DNA of 64,000 nt from an uncultured Collinsella sp. (GCA_900541885.1 UQKW01000008.1:1-64000), one strand, 5' to 3'. Shown: positions 1 through 12,724, numbered from the stretch's first letter. Program-made: numbers and translations. Notes: generated by a model not told the origin, from the letters alone.

Positions 1-56
1 AGGAGGTATTACGAGCTCCTGTGCGAATTGAAGGGAGCGCTCCCGCAAACTGCCTC

Positions 57-85
57 TTGACAACTTATAGGAGCGTCGGTTTTAA
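57..85 (+). promoter_or_regulatory. possible sigma-70-type promoter
   Basis: A TTGACA hexamer at 57-62 is followed after 17 bases by TTTTAA at 80-85. It faces the M24 peptidase gene at 292 but lies about 200 bases upstream, with repeat-like sequence in between, so a role is only suggested. Confidence 0.25.
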
Positions 86-149
86 TTTCGCGATTCTTCT
101 CATGGTCAAGTAATACAGGTCCAGCCCCGTAATCCACCATACTTTTGAA

Positions 150-246
150 ACCAGCCCATTTGGAACGGCCCTCTTATGACTACTTTTGCCCGATCATTCT
201 GCATGTTGGACACAGCTAAAATAGCCCCGTCGCAAATTGACTACCC
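150..246. repeat. family D repeat, degenerate copy
   Basis: This stretch resembles the repeats at 46658-46744 and 16808-16918: a left part with CATTTGGAACGGCCCT and a right part with AGCTAAAATAGCCCCGTCGC followed by AAATTGACTACCC. It fills most of the gene-free first 291 bases. I see no ORF here with a convincing ribosome binding site. Confidence 0.5.
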
Positions 247-291
247 TGGCATTGGGGATACCATGGTGGCACCCTAGCGAAAGGATGTTTC

Positions 292-1380
292 ATGGCACAT
301 GTCGATGACCAGCGTGTGGCGCGCGTGCTCGATGCGCTCGAGGCTCAGCACCCCGGCGCACAGCTGCTCGTAAACGACCCGTGGTCGATTTATTACCTGA
401 CCGGTTTTTATGCCGATATGTTCGAGCGTTTTTGCGGTGTGCTGCTCGCGCGCGATGACGAGCCCGTAATCTTGGTCAACGCCCTGCATCAGCTGCCCGA
501 GTACGACAATGCCCGCGTTGCCTACCACACCGATACCGATGTCGTGGCCGATGCCATCGCGCGCGAGATCGACCCAGACAAGCCGCTTGGTATCGACACC
601 GTCATGCGTTCCGGCTTTTTGATGCCCCTCATGGAGCGCCATGCCGCCAGCGAGTTTTTCCTGGGCGACTTTGCCGTCACCGACGCACGCACCTACAAGG
701 ATGCCACCGAGCAGAAGCTCATGCGCGCGTCCTCGGCCGCTAACGACGCTGTGATGGCCGATGTTATCAAGCTCGTCCACGAGGGCGTGACGGAGCGCGA
801 AATTGCCGACCAGATGCTCAGTCTGTATCGCAAGCACGGCTGCGAGGGCTTTAGCTTTCCGCCCATCGTGAGCTTTGGCGCCAACGCTGGAGACCCGCAT
901 CACGAGCCCGACGACACCGTACTCAAGCGAGGCGACGTGGTGCTGTTCGACATTGGCGGACGTCGCCGCAACTACTGCTCGGACATGACACGCACGTTCT
1001 TTTGGGGCGAGACGGACGAGGAGACGGCACATATCTACGACATCGTGCGCCGCGCCAACGAGGCCGCCGAGGCGCTCATCGCCCCGGGCGTGCGCATGTG
1101 CGACCTGGACCGCGCCGCGCGCGACGTGATCGAGAACGCAGGCTACGGCAAGTACTTTACGCATCGTCTGGGCCACTCGATTGGTCTGCAGGACCACGAG
1201 CCGGGCGACGTCTCGCTGGTCAATGAGCAGGTCGTTGAGCCAGGCATGACGTTCTCGATCGAACCGGGCATCTACCTCCCCGGCCGCACCGGCGTCCGCA
1301 TCGAAGACCTAGCCCTGGTGACCGAGAACGGCGTCGAGATTCTCAACGCCTACCCCCACGATCCGGTCCGCCTAGACTAG
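292..1380 (+). CDS. M24-family metallopeptidase (Xaa-Pro aminopeptidase/dipeptidase type)
   Basis: This 362-residue cytoplasmic protein has the creatinase-like N-terminal domain and the pita-bread catalytic domain of Xaa-Pro peptidases, which remove the residue preceding proline from peptides. The five dinuclear-metal ligands are visible: D220 in LFDIGG, D231 in CSDMTR, H295 in GHSIG, E324 in SIEPG and E338 in RIEDL. The length is typical for PepQ/YpdF-type enzymes. The ATG at 292 is preceded by GAAAGGATG at a good distance. It is one of the few plus-strand genes and appears monocistronic. Whether it prefers dipeptides or longer peptides cannot be read from sequence. Confidence 0.9.
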   Translation: MAHVDDQRVARVLDALEAQHPGAQLLVNDPWSIYYLTGFYADMFERFCGVLLARDDEPVILVNALHQLPEYDNARVAYHTDTDVVADAIAREIDPDKPLGIDTVMRSGFLMPLMERHAASEFFLGDFAVTDARTYKDATEQKLMRASSAANDAVMADVIKLVHEGVTEREIADQMLSLYRKHGCEGFSFPPIVSFGANAGDPHHEPDDTVLKRGDVVLFDIGGRRRNYCSDMTRTFFWGETDEETAHIYDIVRRANEAAEALIAPGVRMCDLDRAARDVIENAGYGKYFTHRLGHSIGLQDHEPGDVSLVNEQVVEPGMTFSIEPGIYLPGRTGVRIEDLALVTENGVEILNAYPHDPVRLD

Positions 1381-1384
1381 CCAA

Positions 1385-1413
1385 TGTGCCAAAGGGACAG
1401 TCCCTTTGGCACA
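1385..1413. repeat. 29-base perfect palindrome
   Basis: Two 14-base arms starting TGTGCCAAAGGGAC surround a single base, directly after the peptidase stop codon. It could act as a transcript-end hairpin but has no T-run. I recall similar GGGACAGTCCC palindromes as dispersed repeats in other bacterial genomes; no second copy was seen in this window. Confidence 0.7.
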
Positions 1414-1428
1414 TCCCGTTAACGCAGT

Positions 1429-1586
1429 GCCACGAAAACGAGCCATCTACTACGTTTAACTCGCATGGGTCGACCATGCGGGTCTTTTTTAAAACCAGCA
1501 AGCCATCTACCTGCGGTTTTAATTTTATGATTTCCCGTGTGGTCGAGGGTAACCGGTCAAACGTAGTAGATAGGCCCATTTCGTGG
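1429..1586. repeat. family E repeat with terminal inverted repeats, copy 1
   Basis: The element opens with GCCACGAAAACG and CCATCTACTACGTTT and closes with the inverted AAACGTAGTAGATAGG and TTTCGTGGC. Its interior includes GGTCGACCATGCGGG, CAGCAAGCCATCTACC and GTGGTCGAGGGTAA. The reverse complement of 46487-46646 matches it along almost its whole length. No ORF of note lies inside, so it resembles a MITE or structured intergenic repeat. Confidence 0.85.
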
Positions 1587-1601
1587 CGAGCAGTCCGCTC
1601 A

Positions 1602-1630
1602 AGACAAAGCCCGTCCCAAATTAGCTGCCC
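1602..1630. repeat. family D repeat fragment
   Basis: The bases AAAGCCCGTCCCAAATTAGC and the following TGCCC match the right arm of the family D repeats at 16808-16918 and 46658-46744. It abuts the family E element, as does the D copy at 46658. Confidence 0.6.
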
Positions 1631-1643
1631 TACAGTCAAACGA

Positions 1644-1681
1644 AAGGCCTCCCGATTCCCCAACGAGAACCGGGAGGCCTT
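1644..1681 (-). terminator. intrinsic terminator of the surface-protein gene
   Basis: Arms AAGGCCTCCCG and CGGGAGGCCTT form an 11-base-pair stem. On the minus strand it is followed by TTTCGTTT, 30 bases beyond the stop codon of the large surface protein. Confidence 0.75.
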
Positions 1682-1711
1682 CTTGTGACCTAAAGCGCTA
1701 CGCTCTCGACG

Positions 1712-4700
1712 CTACTCCGCGCGATGACGCAGCTTTTCGATCGCTGCGGCGATAAGAGCCAGCAGGCCGGTTCCGCCAAGCGCCGCGACGGTCACGGCAG
1801 TATTGTCGCCCGTCTCGGCCAGGCTTCCCTTAGCGGCCTTCTTGCCATCCTTCTTGCCCGAAGAATCCTTGGCATCGGGCTTGGCACCGTTATCCTTGCC
1901 GCCTGTCGGTTCCTGTACAACAACAGGCTCAACGACTTCAACGGTCACCGAAGCAGTGAGCTGTTGAGGCGCCGGCGTCTCCACAGTGCCATCCTCGGCA
2001 AGCGTCGCAATCACCGCGGCGTCGCCGTCAACGGGCATCGTCGCGGTAATGACGACGGTTCCGTTCTTGAGGGCCTTGACCTTACCGTTCTCGACCGTAG
2101 CGGTCGTCGGGTCGGACGAGGTCCACGTCACGTTACCACGCAGCAGCGCGCCATCAGCCGCATTGCTCGCCGCGGCAGCAAGGTCAATCTCCTTGCCGCG
2201 CTCTACCTTGAGCACGGTTTCGGCAGTCGTGGCCTTGCCGTTTTGGTCAACGATAACGAGGCCTTTGGCTGCCGGGCGCGACTTAACGCGTACCATGCAG
2301 CTGACTGTAAGCTCCGTACCGCGAACCTTACCGCCCACGGTCACATCATCGGCACCCCAATCCAGTGTGGGGACATTCTCCCAATCGACGTCGTAGTCCT
2401 CCTGGCTGCCGTCCTTCATCATCACGGAGACCTTCTTGGGCAGCGTCTTCAGCACATCGGCGGCAGAGCTTGCCTCAAACACCTCAACGGGAGCGAACGT
2501 CGCAGGCCTCACGGGAATCTCGCTTGCTGGCGTCTCGACGACCAGCTTGCAGGTCGCCTTGAGCGTCGTGCCCTCAACGGAGCCCTCGAGCGTGTACTCG
2601 CCGACAGAGGGAAGCTGCTTGTCCAGGCCATCCGTATTCCATGTGACCACGGCCTCATCCGTGTGGCCATCGGAGTACGTCACGGCAACCTTCTTGGGCA
2701 GCTGCCCCGTCACGGTGTCGGCCTTGGCATCGCGCTCAACCGTAATCTGCGGCACATCGGCTACCTTATTGATCGTCGTCGTGGAGGTGACGACAACTTC
2801 GACAGGCAGGTTGCCGTTCACCGTCACGCCCTTGGCGACGACGCTGTTGCCGTACGCCGCAGCCGCGGCGGGAACCTCAGACCACGTAACCTCGGACTCC
2901 GCCTTCGTCTTACCGTCTTTCATAAGGACCGTCGCCTTAACGCCCTTGAGTGCTTCGCGCACCGCATCGGCAGACGCGCCCTCGGGAACGGAAATTCCGG
3001 CAATAGGCTCAACGGACGCCGGAATCTCGGCATCGCTCTTCACGACCGTAATCGTGCACTTGGCCTTAACCGAAGTGCCCTCTACCTTGCCCTCAAGCGC
3101 AACATCGCCCAGCTTGCCCAAGGCATCTGCCGTAAGCGGGGTCTTATCCCACGTAACGGCGGCAGTCTTCGTCGAGCCGTCGGACATGTTGAGGGTCACC
3201 TGGGCAGGCAGCACGATGTCAGCAGCAGCCGTGTTGCGGGCAACCGAAAGCTTGATGTCAGCGACGCTCTCTACGACCGGCGCTAGGTTGACCGTGGCGT
3301 TTACGTCATAATTGCCGACCTTAGTCTTGCCCGTAACGACAAAGCTTGTACCGTCATTCTTAATGGTGACGGCCTCCTTGGGAGCAGTCCAGTCGATCTT
3401 CGAATCGACCTCGGATCCGTCCTTCATGGCGACCTTCACGGTCTTGGGCAGCGCTGCCACAACGGCATCGGGCTTCGCCCCGTCGTCGAGCGTCACAGCG
3501 TCAACCGTACCAGCCAGGTGATCAGGAATCTCACGCAGCGGTTTGACGACCTTGATAGTGCACTCAACCTTTTGATCGGTACCGGCAACCGTACCCTTAA
3601 CCGTAACTTCACCTTCCTTGGCAAAGTCCTTGTCGGAAAGGCCCTTGGTATCCCACGTTACATCGGCTTCGGAGTCGGTATCGTCAGAGTAGATTGCCGT
3701 GACCGTGTCGGGCAGCTTGGCCAAGGCATCAGCTGTCTTGGTATCGCGCTCGACCTCAATCTCGTCAACGGTATCAAAGCCCACGATATGCGCCGTCACC
3801 TTGACCTGAGCCTTAACGGTCATGCCGTTGTCCGTAAGGCCCGTGACCTCAAACTCAGTACCGGCACGGCCCAGGCTGTCGACCTGAGACCACTTAACGG
3901 GCGTCTCATTCTTGGTCTTGCCGTCCTTCATGACCACCGTCACCTTGGACGGCAGCTTTTCCATAAGGTCGCTGACCTTAGCATTGTCCGCAATCTCAAT
4001 AGAATCGATCGGCTCGACGTGGTCGGGCGTCTGGGCATCCTGATCCACCACGGTCACATTGCAGGTCACCTTGGCACCGTTGAGCTTAACCGTGCCCGTG
4101 ATCTCCACGGTGCCGGTTCCGTTGAGCAGCTTGTCCGTAACGTTAGAAAGATCCCAAACGTCAATGTCGAGCAAATCGGTCGAGCCGTCGGAGTAAGTCG
4201 CAACAACTTGCTTGGGCATCTGGGCGTACAGATCCTGCTTGGACGTGCCCTTGGCAACGCTAAACGACTTGGCCTCGAGCTTGGTAATGGTTCGCGGCGC
4301 CTCGGAGACGTTGACGTACACGATGGCATTGACGTTGTCGACATCCTTGAGCTTGCCGACGAGTTTATACGTACCCTTCCTGGCGAGCGGCTTGGAGAGG
4401 TCGATGCCGTCGGTGTCGGTCCACTTTTCGATCTCGATGCCGCCTAAACTGCCCAGAGTATCCCGCGCTGAGCCATCCGAGAAATATACGGACACGGCAT
4501 CTGGCAGCTCCAGCATTGATCCGACCGTGGTGTTGACCACGACGGCCTCAGGCTGCAACGCAACCTTCTTCGCCTTCTTGTCGGCAACCGTCACCTTGGC
4601 GGTCACGTTGCCGTTCTCATCCACGCCGACCTTTTGGCCGTCGTCGTCCAGCAGCGCCATAACGGCAGCGGCATCAAAGCCGACCACATGCCCCGTCGCA

Positions 4701-7700
4701 TAAAACGTGCCGGGCTGCTCATACTTCTCAGGCGCGATCGGATCCCAATCAATAGCCGCCGTCGAAACGGAGCCGTCGCTCATCTCGACCGCCATCTTGG
4801 ACGGCATAGCCGGTGCAGTGCCGGCCTTGGTGGTCACCGCGGTCTCGCCGTTATCGATCGCCTTCTCCACGCCCTGGATAACGATCTTGGTCTGAACAGT
4901 GAGGCCGGTGTTGGTGCCGTCGGCGTATCCGTTAAGGCCGCTTGCAAACAGCGTGCCAGACACCGTCGTGACCTGACCCGGCTCTCCGGTATAAACCGAG
5001 GGACGAACGTAATCCCATTGAACCTGGGCATTATGAGTTTTGCCGTCACTCGTGGCAACTGAGACATTCCACGGCAACTCGGGGAAAACACCGCTGGCCG
5101 TATTAATGCGCTCGGGAACGGCAACGGAGGTGACGGAACAGACGTCGACAGTGATCGTTGCCTCGGCACCACCTTGGAGCTTGCCCTTCACCTTAAACGA
5201 ACCGTCCTTGGCATAAGCGTCTTCGGCGACGCGGTCCCATGTGACCTTTTCGCGCTGGGGCTCAGAAGACACATCGTTGTCGTATCGAACCTCAAGGTAT
5301 TCCGGCAGCATCGGCTTGGTGCCGGGGACGGTCCATATGGTTCCGCCCTGAACCGAGGTCGCCTTACTCGCGATCTTAACGGTGGCAGTAATCGGAACGT
5401 CGACCGTCTGCATGCCGTATCCCGTGCTATAGCTCATTGTTGCAGTGCCGCGGACCACGCGGCCCTGGGTCCAATCGAAGCCCTTCGTGTTCCACTTGGC
5501 CTCGGCGTATTTGTTCGAATACCCCGGTTGATCAGTCGCATCGGGGCTTACAAGTTCGACATGGCTGGGAAGCATAGCGGTGCCATCGCTACCCTTGAGC
5601 ACTGTAATGGTTTGCGGCTGAGCCTCCCAGTTTTTAGTCACGATGACGTGGACCTTCACGGGGATATTCGTTCCAGCGACTGTTCCGGTAATCGTGCAGT
5701 CCTTCTGGGGGCACCTATCGTAGGTATCCCAGTTGACGCCAAGCTCGTTAAACGTCGTTCCGTCCTGCAATGCACCGGACACGTAGAAGTAGTCCAGATT
5801 GACTTCCTCACCGGGGTAGACAACGCGCCAGTCCTCGTACGACTGTCCAAGCGTCACACCGTTATCGCTATAGTTGTTAACGCCCTTGACCTCGCCGCAC
5901 GCTGCTGTCGCATGGATCTTTGCCAACGAGCCAGTGATGGTACCGGTAATTTCGTACTCGCCAGGCTTGCCGTCCAGCAGTTCTTGGGGGAACTCATCCC
6001 AGCTATAAGGCTGCCCCGAGGAATACTGGGGATAGAACGAACTGCCATCCGACAAATACAGCGTGGATGTGTAGCGCGGAGCCAGAAGTCCGGCGCCGGG
6101 AACATAAGCGATCTTGCCGATGTTGCTGTCCTCGAGATCGCAGACATTGACCGTCGCCGTAGCCGGAATGTTAGAGCCGGTAAAGTATCCGCTAACCGTA
6201 ATCTGGCCAAGGTTCTTTAGGGCGTCTTGGCTAATCGTCGACCACTGAACGGGGAAATTGCCTCGCGAGCCATTCCACATCGTGGCCTCGATTGAACCCG
6301 GCATATTGGGCTGGCAACCGATAAGCGTGCTTGTCGATGTCGAGGAAGGCATCTGCAGGGCGCGGACGGAGATGGTCGCCGTGACTCGATTGCTATCACC
6401 CAGCTCCACCTGAGTAGACGATGAAGATGAGGTATTGGTCCAATACGACAGCGAACCGGAAAGCTTAAACGACCCCTCGCTTGCCACCTGCGCGTCCAAA
6501 ATGGGGTCCCACGCAATGTTGCACTGCTTCTTTGTACCGTCGGTGAATGCAACCTCAACGCTGTAGGGAAGACCGCCGCCCGTTGTAGGACGTACGCCGA
6601 CGGGCGTGTTAACGGGAGCAAGAGCGTCGATAGAGGCAACTTCTTTGACCTCGACCTGAGCAGTTACCTTTAGGCCATTAGCGGTTGAAGATTCGTTATA
6701 TGTCACAAGCGTGCCCGTGACCGTATAGGTGCCTGCCTTTTGGAATTGAGACACGTCGGCGTTGTCCCAGTTAACCTGATAACCTTGGGTGTATGTAGTG
6801 TTATTTGACTGCGAAACCGGGAAATAGACATAGGTGCTAAGAGGAGAAATGTCGCCGACCACGCGCTCGAACCTCAGAGAATTTAGATCGAGTACGTCCT
6901 TAGGATCTTTGACGGTAACGGTGCAGGTAACCTCACGGTAATCAAAACCGTTTAGTTTACCTTTAACCGTAAACGAGCCCACCTTAGAGTAAAGCGACGC
7001 GTCGAAAGAATCCCAAGACACCGGAATCTGCTCGGTGGCCCCGCTATCAAAGACAACCGAAGCAGAATACGGCAGAGACGGGACCTCACCAGTTAGGGTC
7101 GTACACGTCAACTCGGTCTGGACGCTCTTAACAGAGCGGACTGCGACCGTGCACTGTGCGAGCATAGAGGGATAGTTCTTCAAATGTCCCTCGACAACAA
7201 AGGTTCCTTCCTTTTGGTACTGATCAGCCGAGATCTCATTCCACTCAACAGGGCATGTATAAGATTGACCATTTGAATAACTGGCCGACATGCTAGACGG
7301 AAGCGCGGGAGCAATACCAGCTGCGGTCCATGCCCATGAGCCATTGCTGGTTGAACGGGGGACGTACACCTTAAGTACGCCACTCACTTCGTAGGGCTCC
7401 GCAAGCGTAACCCAATTACTATTTACGCTAACGCCGGTAATTTGTCCGGTGATGGGAATTTCGGATTCCTCCGTCGCCGTATCAAATGCCGCCTGCGACT
7501 TTTCGTCCCAATTAACATAAGCCGAGGTCTCGGTGCCATCCGAAAGCTTTACCTTAACGCTCGAAGATTGGATCTGGCCGAAGTAATCGGCGCCGACGTA
7601 TTTTTCTAGAATTGGGTTAGCGTCGATCGACTCAACGGTAATGCCGCTTTCGTTGCTCGTCTCTGTGGCATCGGGGGCGTTTACTGCCGCCGGGTCCGCC

Positions 7701-8149
7701 GCAGCAGCTTCGATGACCACGCGTTGCTTGACCGTCTGCGTGGTGCCGTCGACGGTACCCTCAAACTCATACGAGCCGGCAGGCAGCTGCGCCAAGGTTG
7801 CCGGAGCATCGGCGCCGTTCAGCTTCCAGATGACGTTTTCCTGCTTGGTGGTACCGCTCTCGTAGGTTGCCGTTACAGTTTGGGGCAGCGTGGCGTCGGA
7901 TCCCTCGGCAACATGTAGCTCGTTCAGGCTGGCAAAAGAGGCGATCTTATCTTCACTCTGGTCTTGCGAGGTTGCCTGACCGGTGTCCGCAGACGTGGCA
8001 GCCGCACCCGTCGCATCGCTTTGCTCGGCAACGACTTGGGTGGTATCACCCTGCATCATCTCGGCGAACGCCTGCGGCGGCACCGAGCCGACCGTCATCG
8101 TCAGAGCCAAACCCGCGGTAATGGCCGCGTTGACATGCCTTCTGTTCAT
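1712..8149 (-). CDS. giant LAETG-anchored surface protein with about 22 Big_4-like Ig domains
   Basis: This predicted 2145-residue exported protein starts at an ATG with GGGAGGA five bases upstream. An in-frame ATG 90 bases earlier would put 30 residues before the signal peptide and is less likely. The N-terminus MNRRHVNAAITAG with a hydrophobic stretch ending QAFAE is a signal peptide. I count about 22 tandem units of 75-100 residues, each with SDG or KDG near a conserved tryptophan (WD, WS or WN), typical of Big_4 Ig-like domains. One Big_2-like unit follows, with TWTSSDPTTATV. The C-terminus has a Lys-rich linker, LAETG, a hydrophobic helix and a basic tail, as in sortase substrates. In the last eight units YSDG-type and MKDG-type domains alternate. 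No enzymatic or sugar-binding domain is evident. An adhesin stalk or wall-spacing role is inferred. Confidence 0.88.
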   Translation of the reverse strand: MNRRHVNAAITAGLALTMTVGSVPPQAFAEMMQGDTTQVVAEQSDATGAAATSADTGQATSQDQSEDKIASFASLNELHVAEGSDATLPQTVTATYESGTTKQENVIWKLNGADAPATLAQLPAGSYEFEGTVDGTTQTVKQRVVIEAAAADPAAVNAPDATETSNESGITVESIDANPILEKYVGADYFGQIQSSSVKVKLSDGTETSAYVNWDEKSQAAFDTATEESEIPITGQITGVSVNSNWVTLAEPYEVSGVLKVYVPRSTSNGSWAWTAAGIAPALPSSMSASYSNGQSYTCPVEWNEISADQYQKEGTFVVEGHLKNYPSMLAQCTVAVRSVKSVQTELTCTTLTGEVPSLPYSASVVFDSGATEQIPVSWDSFDASLYSKVGSFTVKGKLNGFDYREVTCTVTVKDPKDVLDLNSLRFERVVGDISPLSTYVYFPVSQSNNTTYTQGYQVNWDNADVSQFQKAGTYTVTGTLVTYNESSTANGLKVTAQVEVKEVASIDALAPVNTPVGVRPTTGGGLPYSVEVAFTDGTKKQCNIAWDPILDAQVASEGSFKLSGSLSYWTNTSSSSSTQVELGDSNRVTATISVRALQMPSSTSTSTLIGCQPNMPGSIEATMWNGSRGNFPVQWSTISQDALKNLGQITVSGYFTGSNIPATATVNVCDLEDSNIGKIAYVPGAGLLAPRYTSTLYLSDGSSFYPQYSSGQPYSWDEFPQELLDGKPGEYEITGTITGSLAKIHATAACGEVKGVNNYSDNGVTLGQSYEDWRVVYPGEEVNLDYFYVSGALQDGTTFNELGVNWDTYDRCPQKDCTITGTVAGTNIPVKVHVIVTKNWEAQPQTITVLKGSDGTAMLPSHVELVSPDATDQPGYSNKYAEAKWNTKGFDWTQGRVVRGTATMSYSTGYGMQTVDVPITATVKIASKATSVQGGTIWTVPGTKPMLPEYLEVRYDNDVSSEPQREKVTWDRVAEDAYAKDGSFKVKGKLQGGAEATITVDVCSVTSVAVPERINTASGVFPELPWNVSVATSDGKTHNAQVQWDYVRPSVYTGEPGQVTTVSGTLFASGLNGYADGTNTGLTVQTKIVIQGVEKAIDNGETAVTTKAGTAPAMPSKMAVEMSDGSVSTAAIDWDPIAPEKYEQPGTFYATGHVVGFDAAAVMALLDDDGQKVGVDENGNVTAKVTVADKKAKKVALQPEAVVVNTTVGSMLELPDAVSVYFSDGSARDTLGSLGGIEIEKWTDTDGIDLSKPLARKGTYKLVGKLKDVDNVNAIVYVNVSEAPRTITKLEAKSFSVAKGTSKQDLYAQMPKQVVATYSDGSTDLLDIDVWDLSNVTDKLLNGTGTVEITGTVKLNGAKVTCNVTVVDQDAQTPDHVEPIDSIEIADNAKVSDLMEKLPSKVTVVMKDGKTKNETPVKWSQVDSLGRAGTEFEVTGLTDNGMTVKAQVKVTAHIVGFDTVDEIEVERDTKTADALAKLPDTVTAIYSDDTDSEADVTWDTKGLSDKDFAKEGEVTVKGTVAGTDQKVECTIKVVKPLREIPDHLAGTVDAVTLDDGAKPDAVVAALPKTVKVAMKDGSEVDSKIDWTAPKEAVTIKNDGTSFVVTGKTKVGNYDVNATVNLAPVVESVADIKLSVARNTAAADIVLPAQVTLNMSDGSTKTAAVTWDKTPLTADALGKLGDVALEGKVEGTSVKAKCTITVVKSDAEIPASVEPIAGISVPEGASADAVREALKGVKATVLMKDGKTKAESEVTWSEVPAAAAAYGNSVVAKGVTVNGNLPVEVVVTSTTTINKVADVPQITVERDAKADTVTGQLPKKVAVTYSDGHTDEAVVTWNTDGLDKQLPSVGEYTLEGSVEGTTLKATCKLVVETPASEIPVRPATFAPVEVFEASSAADVLKTLPKKVSVMMKDGSQEDYDVDWENVPTLDWGADDVTVGGKVRGTELTVSCMVRVKSRPAAKGLVIVDQNGKATTAETVLKVERGKEIDLAAAASNAADGALLRGNVTWTSSDPTTATVENGKVKALKNGTVVITATMPVDGDAAVIATLAEDGTVETPAPQQLTASVTVEVVEPVVVQEPTGGKDNGAKPDAKDSSGKKDGKKAAKGSLAETGDNTAVTVAALGGTGLLALIAAAIEKLRHRAE

Positions 8150-8301
8150 GTTTCCTCCCGACACGCTCAACGGACCAAACAGCACTGGTCCGATTGGCAA
8201 ATTAAGTTGAGCGTATCCTTCGCCGATGGAGGTTTGCAATATGCTACAGGTTAAGCGGCATAAATGGCTTCGTAAACGGGCACCCCAGGGCAGCTAATTT
8301 G

Positions 8302-8368
8302 AGTTGCGGTGATATACAGACTGTTTGAGGCTTCTGGCTTGTAAAACAGTCCGTATTTCACCGCAACT
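8302..8368. repeat. family F inverted repeat, copy 1
   Basis: The arms AGTTGCGGTGATATACAGAC and TGTTT versus AAACAGTCCGTATTTCACCG and CAACT form a near-perfect hairpin of about 25 base pairs. It lies between the stop of folC and the start of the surface-protein gene. Related copies are at 20754, 23868, 46358 and, as a single arm, 46771. Confidence 0.85.
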
Positions 8369-8382
8369 GCTGAGGGGATGGG

Positions 8383-9726
8383 TTAGCGCAGCAGGCCGGC
8401 TACTTCGCCGGCTAGGGTGATGGTGCCGGCTGCTACGAAGGACTCGCCCGCGGCATCGAAGGCAGCGAGGGCCTCGGACACACTCGGATATACGCCCGTG
8501 AGCTTATCGGCGTCCACAAGGGCGGCGAGCTCCTCTGCCGGCAGGGCGCGATCGGAATCGGTCTGGGTCACGACCACCCGGGGGAACGCCGGAACCAGAA
8601 CGTCGACGATACCCGCCACGTCCTTATCGGCCAGCGCGGCACACAGCAGCGTGGGGCGGTTCTCCACGCACGGATCGATCTCGTCCAGTGCGCTCACAAA
8701 GTTCTCGCAGCTCTGGGGGTTATGGCAGGCGTCGATCAGCTTGAGCGGATCGGTTCCCAGCACGTCAAAACGACCCGGTGTGGGACAACCCATAAGCGAG
8801 GCATCAAGCTTGTCATGATCGAGCTCGCGACCCAGATACCCCTCGCACAGCATAATCGCGCACGCAGCATTCTGCGGCTGATACGCCGGCTTAACCATGC
8901 TCGACGTATAGATGGCACGCGGCGTGGTGCAGCTAAACTCAACCGTGTCGCCCACATGCGCCGGCACCTTAGTCGTGGCATGACTCACCACGAGCGGCAC
9001 GACGCCGCACTCGCGACAACGGGCATCCATCACGCGCTGAACGCTCGCCTCGTGCGTGCCCTCGCCCAAAACAACCAGGCGTCCGCGCTTAATGACCGCA
9101 GCCTTCTCCCCCGCAATGGCCTCGAGCGTATCTCCCAGAATGCGTGTATGGTCGAGCCCGATGCCTGTGATGGCAACGGCCACGGGGTCGGTCGCACTCG
9201 TAGCATCCCAGCGTCCGCCCATGCCAACCTCAAGCACGGCCACGTCCACGCAAGCCTCGGCAAACACCACAAGCGCAGCGGTCGTCAGCAGGTCAAACGG
9301 TGTGATGGTATAGGCACGCTCCCCCGCCGCCACACGGCGCGCATTCACGCGATGCCCCGCCTCCACAGCGGCAGAAACGCCACGGGCAAACGACTCATCG
9401 CTCACAACGCGCCCATTGACCTCCATGCGCTCGGGATAGTGAACCAACTGCGGCGACGTATACAGTGCGGTCTTGAGCCCCTCGCCGCGAAGGATGGCAG
9501 CCGAAAAACGCGTGGTCGAAGTCTTGCCATTGGTACCGGCAACCTGAATGCAATCGAAATACTCATCCGGACGCCCCAGCTCATCGAGCATATCGACAAC
9601 CGTCTCAAGCAGAGGCCCAGCATCCCCAGAAATCCGCCCCGTATCGGCAGCCAGCCCAACAGCCTCACCAAACGAAAGCAACTCAAACGAGAAAGGAACG
9701 ACATACGACCCAGAACGCTTAGCCAT
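8383..9726 (-). CDS. folC: folylpolyglutamate synthase / dihydrofolate synthase
   Basis: FolC adds glutamate to folates, and in many bacteria also to dihydropteroate, using ATP in the cytoplasm. The 447-residue protein begins at MAKRSGSYVV, with GGGGGACT upstream; an in-frame start 66 bases earlier has no comparable site. The Mur-ligase P-loop GTNGKTS is at residues 64-70, followed by the family motifs SPQLVHYPERM and EVGMGGRWDAT. The Mur-ligase C-terminal domain with DACHNPQS follows. The length is normal. It lies downstream of valS, a common pairing, but a large hairpin element separates them. Confidence 0.93.
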   Translation of the reverse strand: MAKRSGSYVVPFSFELLSFGEAVGLAADTGRISGDAGPLLETVVDMLDELGRPDEYFDCIQVAGTNGKTSTTRFSAAILRGEGLKTALYTSPQLVHYPERMEVNGRVVSDESFARGVSAAVEAGHRVNARRVAAGERAYTITPFDLLTTAALVVFAEACVDVAVLEVGMGGRWDATSATDPVAVAITGIGLDHTRILGDTLEAIAGEKAAVIKRGRLVVLGEGTHEASVQRVMDARCRECGVVPLVVSHATTKVPAHVGDTVEFSCTTPRAIYTSSMVKPAYQPQNAACAIMLCEGYLGRELDHDKLDASLMGCPTPGRFDVLGTDPLKLIDACHNPQSCENFVSALDEIDPCVENRPTLLCAALADKDVAGIVDVLVPAFPRVVVTQTDSDRALPAEELAALVDADKLTGVYPSVSEALAAFDAAGESFVAAGTITLAGEVAGLLR

Positions 9727-9890
9727 AACCCAAAGTCCCCCAATAACAGAAAAAGAGGCCCACCAAAAAGAATGAGCCCCTCGCGTTGACAATATCAGAC
9801 TTTATCCGCTTGCAGCAAGATCAAGGCCACAACCAGGTGGCCCTAACCTACCAGTTGCAAGCAGCCATGTAACCGCACTAGGAGCGGCCC

Positions 9891-9997
9891 GACGCTTTGC
9901 TCGATACAAGTTCCGCACGCAAAGGACAGCACTTAATGTGCTGTCCGTCTTGCGCAGGACTGTCCGCAGTAGCGAGCAAAGCGTCGGGACGCGCCCC
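9891..9997. repeat. long hairpin element A, 3' of valS
   Basis: Outer arms GCCCGACGCTTTGCTCG and CGAGCAAAGCGTCGGGAC enclose an inner hairpin around AGCACTTAATGTGCT, flanked by TTCCGCACG and CAGGACTGTCCG. The core matches element B upstream of valS in opposite orientation, while the outer arms differ. It ends 10 bases past the valS stop, so it may serve as its 3' hairpin although no T-run follows. Confidence 0.8.
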
Positions 9998-10007
9998 TCA
10001 GTAAGAA

Positions 10008-12704
<2,697 letters not shown>

Positions 12705-12724
12705 ATATCTCTCCCTGTCCCGCC

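Noticed and set aside
1724..6220. Plus-strand frames over the surface-protein gene
   Set aside because: They mirror the repetitive Ig-domain gene and show no start signals or family motifs.
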